DNA of 8,428 nt from JBDIAR01 sp039812545 (GTDB taxonomy: Bacteria > Actinomycetota > Actinomycetes > Actinomycetales > Dermatophilaceae): assembly GCA_039812545.1 (NCBI GenBank), contig JBDIAR010000148.1, positions 1 through 8,428 on the forward strand. Reading direction: 5' to 3'. Of this stretch, positions 5,860-8,428 are shown piece after piece; the stretch's first letter is position 1, and each line of letters opens with the position of its first letter. The notes under the pieces were generated by a model. That model made no database searches, was not told the origin of the DNA, and worked only from the letters and a program-made list of their open reading frames with translations. The position numbers and the translations under genes were made by a program.

Positions 5860-7137
5860 GTGCCCCTGCTGCTGGACGTGACCCCACTGCGCGCCAGTCC
5901 GGCATACCGGCGCCTGTATGCCGGGTTCACGCTGTCCAATGTCGGCTCGCAGATGTCGACGGTGGCGATCGGCCTGCAGGTCTACGCCGTCACCGGCAGC
6001 ACGGCCGCGGTGGGTCTGGTGGGCGTGTTCGCCTTGGTCCCGCTCGTGGTCATGGGCCTGTACGGCGGCGCCCTCCTCGACCATCACGACCGGCGGATCG
6101 TCGCGCTGATCGCCCAATGCGTCGCCTGGTCGGCGAGCATCGCGTGCGCCGTCCAGGCCTTCGCCGGCAACACCAATGTCTGGGTGCTGTATGCCGTCAC
6201 GGCGGTGTGGAGCGGCGGTTTCGCGGTGTCCTCGCCGGCGCGGCAGTCGATCTACCCGCGCCTGCTGCCCACCGAACTGCTGCCGGCGGCCAATGCCCTG
6301 AGCGTCACGGCCATGTACACCGCCATGACCGTGGGTCCGCTGCTCGCCGGTTATCTCGTCGGGTGGGCGGGCTTTCCCGCGGCCTATACCGTCGACGCGA
6401 TCCTCACCACGGCCGCCGTCGCGGGATTGGTCTCGCTGCATCCGATCCCGCCGGGTGCGGTCGGCGCGGATCCGCCCACGACCAGACCCGGACTGCGTTC
6501 GGTGTGGGACGGACTGGCGTTCCTGGGCACCCGGCCGAATGTGCGGATGACCTTTGTGGCCGATCTGATCGCGATGATCCTGGCCCAGCCGAGCGTGCTC
6601 TTCCCGGCGGCCGGGGCCGTCATCCTCGGCGGCGGCGCCCAGACCGTGGGGACCTTGGCCGCGGCCGGGGCGGTCGGCGGCATCGTGGCGATGGCGCTGT
6701 CCGGGCCGCTCGGCGCGGTCGTCCATCAGGGCCGGGCCGTGCTGGTCTCGATCCTGGGCTGGGGCGTATCCGTGGCCGGGTTCGGGATCGCCCTGCTCGG
6801 GGCCGGCCACGCGATGTCGCGCGAGCTCGCGCTGGCGCTCGCCTGCGCCAGCCAGGTCCTCGCCGGCGGCTGCGACTCGGTCAGCGCCGTGTTCCGCAAC
6901 ACGATCCTGCAGGCCGCCACCCCGGACCAGCTTCGCGGCCGGTTGCAGGGGATCTTCATCGTCGTCGTGGCCGGCGGCCCGCGGCTGGGTCAGCTGCTCG
7001 CCGGCGCCGCCGCGGTGTGGATCGGCGAGGGGACGACGGCGTTGGCCGGCGGGCTGGCCTGCCTGGCGGGGATCGCGTTGTGCTGGCGGCTGTCCCCCGG
7101 ATTCGTCCGATACGACGCGACGGATCCCACGCCCTGA
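5860..7137 (+). CDS. MFS transporter, EntS-like (MFS_3) family
   Basis: Encodes 425 residues, the usual length of a 12-helix major facilitator exporter driven by the proton gradient in the cytoplasmic membrane. After a short N-terminus (PAYRRLYAGFTLSNVGSQM, 14-32) come two bundles of six hydrophobic segments separated by a polar loop at about 194-215. Motif A appears in the loop between helices 2 and 3 as GGALLDHHDRR (69-79). The second half carries FRNTILQAATPDQLRGRLQG (345-364), a hallmark of the EntS-like family, which includes the enterobactin exporter and many multidrug-type exporters. The start is GTG with AGAGG 8 nt upstream. It follows the sigma-like gene by 43 nt on the same strand, so co-transcription is possible. 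No siderophore or antibiotic biosynthesis gene is in view, so the substrate is unknown. Confidence 0.92.
   Translation: MPLLLDVTPLRASPAYRRLYAGFTLSNVGSQMSTVAIGLQVYAVTGSTAAVGLVGVFALVPLVVMGLYGGALLDHHDRRIVALIAQCVAWSASIACAVQAFAGNTNVWVLYAVTAVWSGGFAVSSPARQSIYPRLLPTELLPAANALSVTAMYTAMTVGPLLAGYLVGWAGFPAAYTVDAILTTAAVAGLVSLHPIPPGAVGADPPTTRPGLRSVWDGLAFLGTRPNVRMTFVADLIAMILAQPSVLFPAAGAVILGGGAQTVGTLAAAGAVGGIVAMALSGPLGAVVHQGRAVLVSILGWGVSVAGFGIALLGAGHAMSRELALALACASQVLAGGCDSVSAVFRNTILQAATPDQLRGRLQGIFIVVVAGGPRLGQLLAGAAAVWIGEGTTALAGGLACLAGIALCWRLSPGFVRYDATDPTP
5899..5924. repeat. 9-bp inverted repeat formed by two heptamer motifs
   Basis: CCGGCATAC (5899-5907) and GTATGCCGG (5916-5924) are perfect complements separated by 8 nt (CGGCGCCT). 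The repeat lies about 40 nt inside the MFS gene, encoding PAYRRLYAG. It could fold into a strong early mRNA hairpin or present two facing copies of the dispersed heptamer to a dimeric protein. Confidence 0.55.
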
Positions 7138-7154
7138 CGCCGACGGCGCCCACT

Positions 7155-7218
7155 CTCTGGGAAACCCTCACCGTCACGGCAAGGTCGATGGTTGGCCGCG
7201 CGGGCGCTCGACCCAGAG
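7155..7218. terminator. Weak candidate bidirectional terminator between convergent genes
   Basis: The 88-bp gap between the MFS gene and ctaB contains CTCTGGG (7155-7161) and its complement CCCAGAG (7212-7218), separated by 50 nt. Inside, CCGT-C-ACGG and AACC/GGTT allow further pairing. A smaller repeat CGCC-GAC-GGCG (7138-7148) follows the MFS stop at once. No U-tract is present. Convergent genes need termination here, but the structure is modest. Confidence 0.25.
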
Positions 7219-7225
7219 TTGAGAC

Positions 7226-8197
7226 TTACGCCCAGGGCAGGGGGAAGTGCACCACCGGATCGACGGCCACCGCGATGAAGACGATGGTCACGTAGGTGAT
7301 CGAATAGTGGAAGAGCCGCATCGGCCGCAACTCGGCCTGACCGGCCCCACGCTCGGCCAGCCGGAGCAATCGGTGGGCCTCGGCGAGGAAGACGATGCCG
7401 GCCGCCACGGCGCTCGCGGTGTAGATCCAGCCCATCTGGGCGACCGGGACGAGGGCCAGCGAGGCCACGACCATCGCCCAGGTGTATGCCACGATGTGCC
7501 GGGCCACCGAGGTCATCCGGGCGACCACCGGCAGCATCGGCACCCCCGCGGACTCGTAGTCCTCGCGGAACTTCATCGACAGCGGCCAGTAGTGCGGCGG
7601 CGTCCAGAAGAAGATGACGAAGAAGAGCACGACGGCCGGCCAGCCGACCCGACCGGTGACCGCGGACCAGCCGATGAGCACCGGCATACAGCCCGCGGCT
7701 CCGCCCCACACGATGTTCTGGGAGGTCCGCCGTTTGAGGGCGACGGTGTAGACCGCCACGTAGAAGGCGAGGGCGAGGAAGGCCAGCGCGGCCGAGAGCC
7801 AGTTGACCCAGATCCCGAGCACGAGGATCGACAGGACGGTCAGCACCGAGGCGAAGACGACGGCCTGGCGTGGGGTGATGGTCCCGGTGACGAGCGGGCG
7901 ACTGCTCGTACGATGCATCACCGCGTCGATGTCGCGGTCGTGGATGCAGTTGAAGGTGTTGGCGGCGCCGGCGCACAACGACCCGCCGACGAGCGTCGCG
8001 ACGACCAGGTTCAGCGGCGGCACGCCCCGCTCGGCGAGGAACATCACCGGTGCCGTGGTGATGAGCAGGAGTTCGATGACCCGCGGCTTGGTCAAGGAGA
8101 TGTACTGCCCGACGGTGAACCGCCAGCCCGGCTGCTCCCCCGCCGCGCCCGGACCCCGCACAGCCGCCAACTCGGCGCGCGGATCAAGAGCAGTCAC
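7226..8197 (-). CDS. ctaB: Heme O synthase (protoheme IX farnesyltransferase)
   Basis: Encodes 323 residues, close to the family's usual ~300. CtaB transfers a farnesyl group from farnesyl diphosphate to the 2-vinyl of heme B, giving heme O, in the cytoplasmic membrane; it belongs to the UbiA prenyltransferases. LTKPRV (35-40) opens the first helix. The first Asp-rich motif, NCIHDRDID (83-91), followed by MHRTSSRP (94-101), binds the diphosphate through Mg2+. YTVALKRRTSQN (150-161) and DYESAGVPMLPV (213-224) are the matching family motifs of the second half. About eight or nine membrane segments are visible. The frame stays open to 8323, but the GTG at 8197 is chosen because GAGGGAG lies just before it and the extra codons are not family-like. 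The stop is TAA. It is convergent with the ctaA cluster, so the two heme steps are separately transcribed. In relatives the gene beyond ctaB is often transketolase, which would lie outside this window. Confidence 0.95.
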   Translation of the reverse strand: MTALDPRAELAAVRGPGAAGEQPGWRFTVGQYISLTKPRVIELLLITTAPVMFLAERGVPPLNLVVATLVGGSLCAGAANTFNCIHDRDIDAVMHRTSSRPLVTGTITPRQAVVFASVLTVLSILVLGIWVNWLSAALAFLALAFYVAVYTVALKRRTSQNIVWGGAAGCMPVLIGWSAVTGRVGWPAVVLFFVIFFWTPPHYWPLSMKFREDYESAGVPMLPVVARMTSVARHIVAYTWAMVVASLALVPVAQMGWIYTASAVAAGIVFLAEAHRLLRLAERGAGQAELRPMRLFHYSITYVTIVFIAVAVDPVVHFPLPWA

Positions 8198-8201
8198 AAG
8201 G

Positions 8202-8208
8202 CTCCCTC
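8202..8208 (-). promoter_or_regulatory. Ribosome binding site of ctaB
   Basis: On the minus strand GAGGGAG ends 4 nt before the GTG at 8197. It is the strongest Shine-Dalgarno match in the window and decides the start against the longer frame beginning at 8323. Confidence 0.7.
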
Positions 8209-8236
8209 GCAGGTCGACGGTTCGCGAATCGACGGT
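8207..8236 (-). repeat. Two 15-bp direct repeats in the ctaB leader
   Basis: Read on the minus strand, ACCGTCGATTCGCGA (8236-8222) is followed directly by ACCGTCGACCTGCGA (8221-8207); 12 of 15 positions agree. The repeat abuts the ctaB ribosome binding site and contains the 8-bp palindrome TTCGCGAA (8221-8228). It may be a regulator site or a translation-control element. Confidence 0.4.
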
Positions 8237-8261
8237 GGATCGCGCCACCTGGGCTGAACCG

Positions 8262-8267
8262 AGTCTA
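8262..8267 (-). promoter_or_regulatory. Possible -10 box (TAGACT) for ctaB
   Basis: TAGACT on the minus strand fits TANNNT and would start the ctaB transcript about 57 nt before its GTG, placing the 15-bp direct repeats in the leader. No -35 hexamer stands at the right distance; the nearest TTGACC-like string (TCGACC, 8300-8295) is 27 nt away, which is too far. Confidence 0.25.
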
Positions 8268-8323
8268 CCGGGTTCGGCGAGGTCCTCGGCGTGCGGTCGA
8301 CGTGGTGAAACTCGCATCCCCAC

Positions 8324-8428
8324 GGCGCCACCGTCGCCTGAGCGTACCGATCAGCGCCACATCAGACCGCTGACGGATAGCCTTTCGGTGGGACACCCCG
8401 ACCCCCCCGAACCCCGAACCACCCCGAA
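8324..8428. other. Gene-free right edge with CCCCGA(A) repeats
   Basis: Together with the ctaB leader this makes 231 bp without a supported gene (8198-8428). The last 33 bp hold four copies of CCCCGA or CCCCGAA, starting at 8396, 8405, 8412 and 8422, and the run is cut by the window end. TAGCCT (8378-8383) could be a plus-strand -10 box for a gene beyond the edge, but it lacks a -35 partner. Nothing else stands out. Confidence 0.4.

Larger units (their letters stand above)
208..7689. repeat. Dispersed heptamer GTATGCC / GGCATAC, 14 copies
   Basis: GTATGCC on the plus strand starts at 208, 376, 2389, 3989, 4754, 5916, 6189 and 7484. Its complement GGCATAC starts at 2738, 2930, 3926, 5516, 5901 and 7683. 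Thirteen copies are inside genes and one (2738) is intergenic. The flanks are not conserved, apart from a G after the motif in 11 of 14 copies. Twelve of the 13 coding copies spell Tyr-Ala as TAT GCC or Ala-Tyr as GCA TAC, using codons otherwise uncommon here; the exception (7683) reads TGT ATG CCG in ctaB. There is no copy in the ABC ATPase gene. Both orientations occur about equally (8 to 6). Function is unknown. Confidence 0.7.

Noticed and set aside
5844..7295. 483-codon plus-strand frame overlapping the MFS gene
   Set aside because: Arg-rich shadow; the MFS frame carries 12 hydrophobic segments and family motifs.
8198..8323. N-terminal extension of ctaB by 42 codons
   Set aside because: The strong ribosome binding site before GTG 8197 and the normal protein length favour the shorter form; the extra codons include the direct repeats.
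8396..8428. CCCCGA(A) copies as a CRISPR or iteron array
   Set aside because: The units are only 6-7 bp, irregularly spaced and C-rich, with no spacers; probably simple-sequence drift, and cut off by the window edge.

Overview
The window is chromosomal DNA from a high-G+C Gram-positive bacterium (Actinomycetota). The evidence is the strong G/C preference at third codon positions, the frequent GTG starts, two promoters that look leaderless, and a gene set that matches the actinobacterial cta neighbourhood. In Mycobacterium tuberculosis, as I recall it, the equivalents are Rv1458c/Rv1457c (ABC transporter), Rv1456c (CtaA) and Rv1451 (CtaB). A member of the Micrococcales is plausible but cannot be proven from this window. 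I see no rRNA, tRNA, CRISPR, IS element or prophage sequence.

Layout, left to right. (1) 13-1083, minus strand: a secreted protein with a signal peptide and two tandem fibronectin-III-like units exactly 100 residues apart. (2) A divergent 182-bp promoter region follows, with a TAGAAT -10 box 8 nt before an ATG and two inverted repeats just upstream of it. (3) 1266-1976 and 1973-2719, plus strand: ABC-transporter ATPase and six-helix permease, overlapping by 4 bp (GTGA). (4) A 127-bp gap holds a GC-rich hairpin, a perfect 18-bp palindrome and a second leaderless-type promoter. (5) 2847-3803: ctaA, heme A synthase. (6) 3849-5816: an unusual protein that joins a SigE-like ECF sigma module, one transmembrane helix and a roughly 415-residue extracytoplasmic region. 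(7) 5860-7137: a 12-helix MFS exporter. (8) 7226-8197, minus strand: ctaB, heme O synthase, convergent with the rest. (9) 8198-8428: the ctaB upstream region, running off the window toward an unseen gene.

How the genes fit together. CtaB farnesylates heme B to heme O and CtaA oxidises heme O to heme A, the cofactor of aa3-type cytochrome c oxidase, so both steps flank the plus-strand cluster. The ABC pair lies upstream of ctaA in many actinobacteria; its substrate is unknown. The sigma-like membrane protein starts only 33-57 nt behind ctaA and may be co-transcribed with it. The MFS exporter is 43 nt further on.

Two observations stand out. First, the membrane-tethered sigma-like fusion, an architecture I do not recognise as a described regulator class. 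Second, the heptamer GTATGCC/GGCATAC occurs 14 times by hand count where about one is expected. Genes use the otherwise disfavoured codons TAT (Tyr) and GCA (Ala) to form it.
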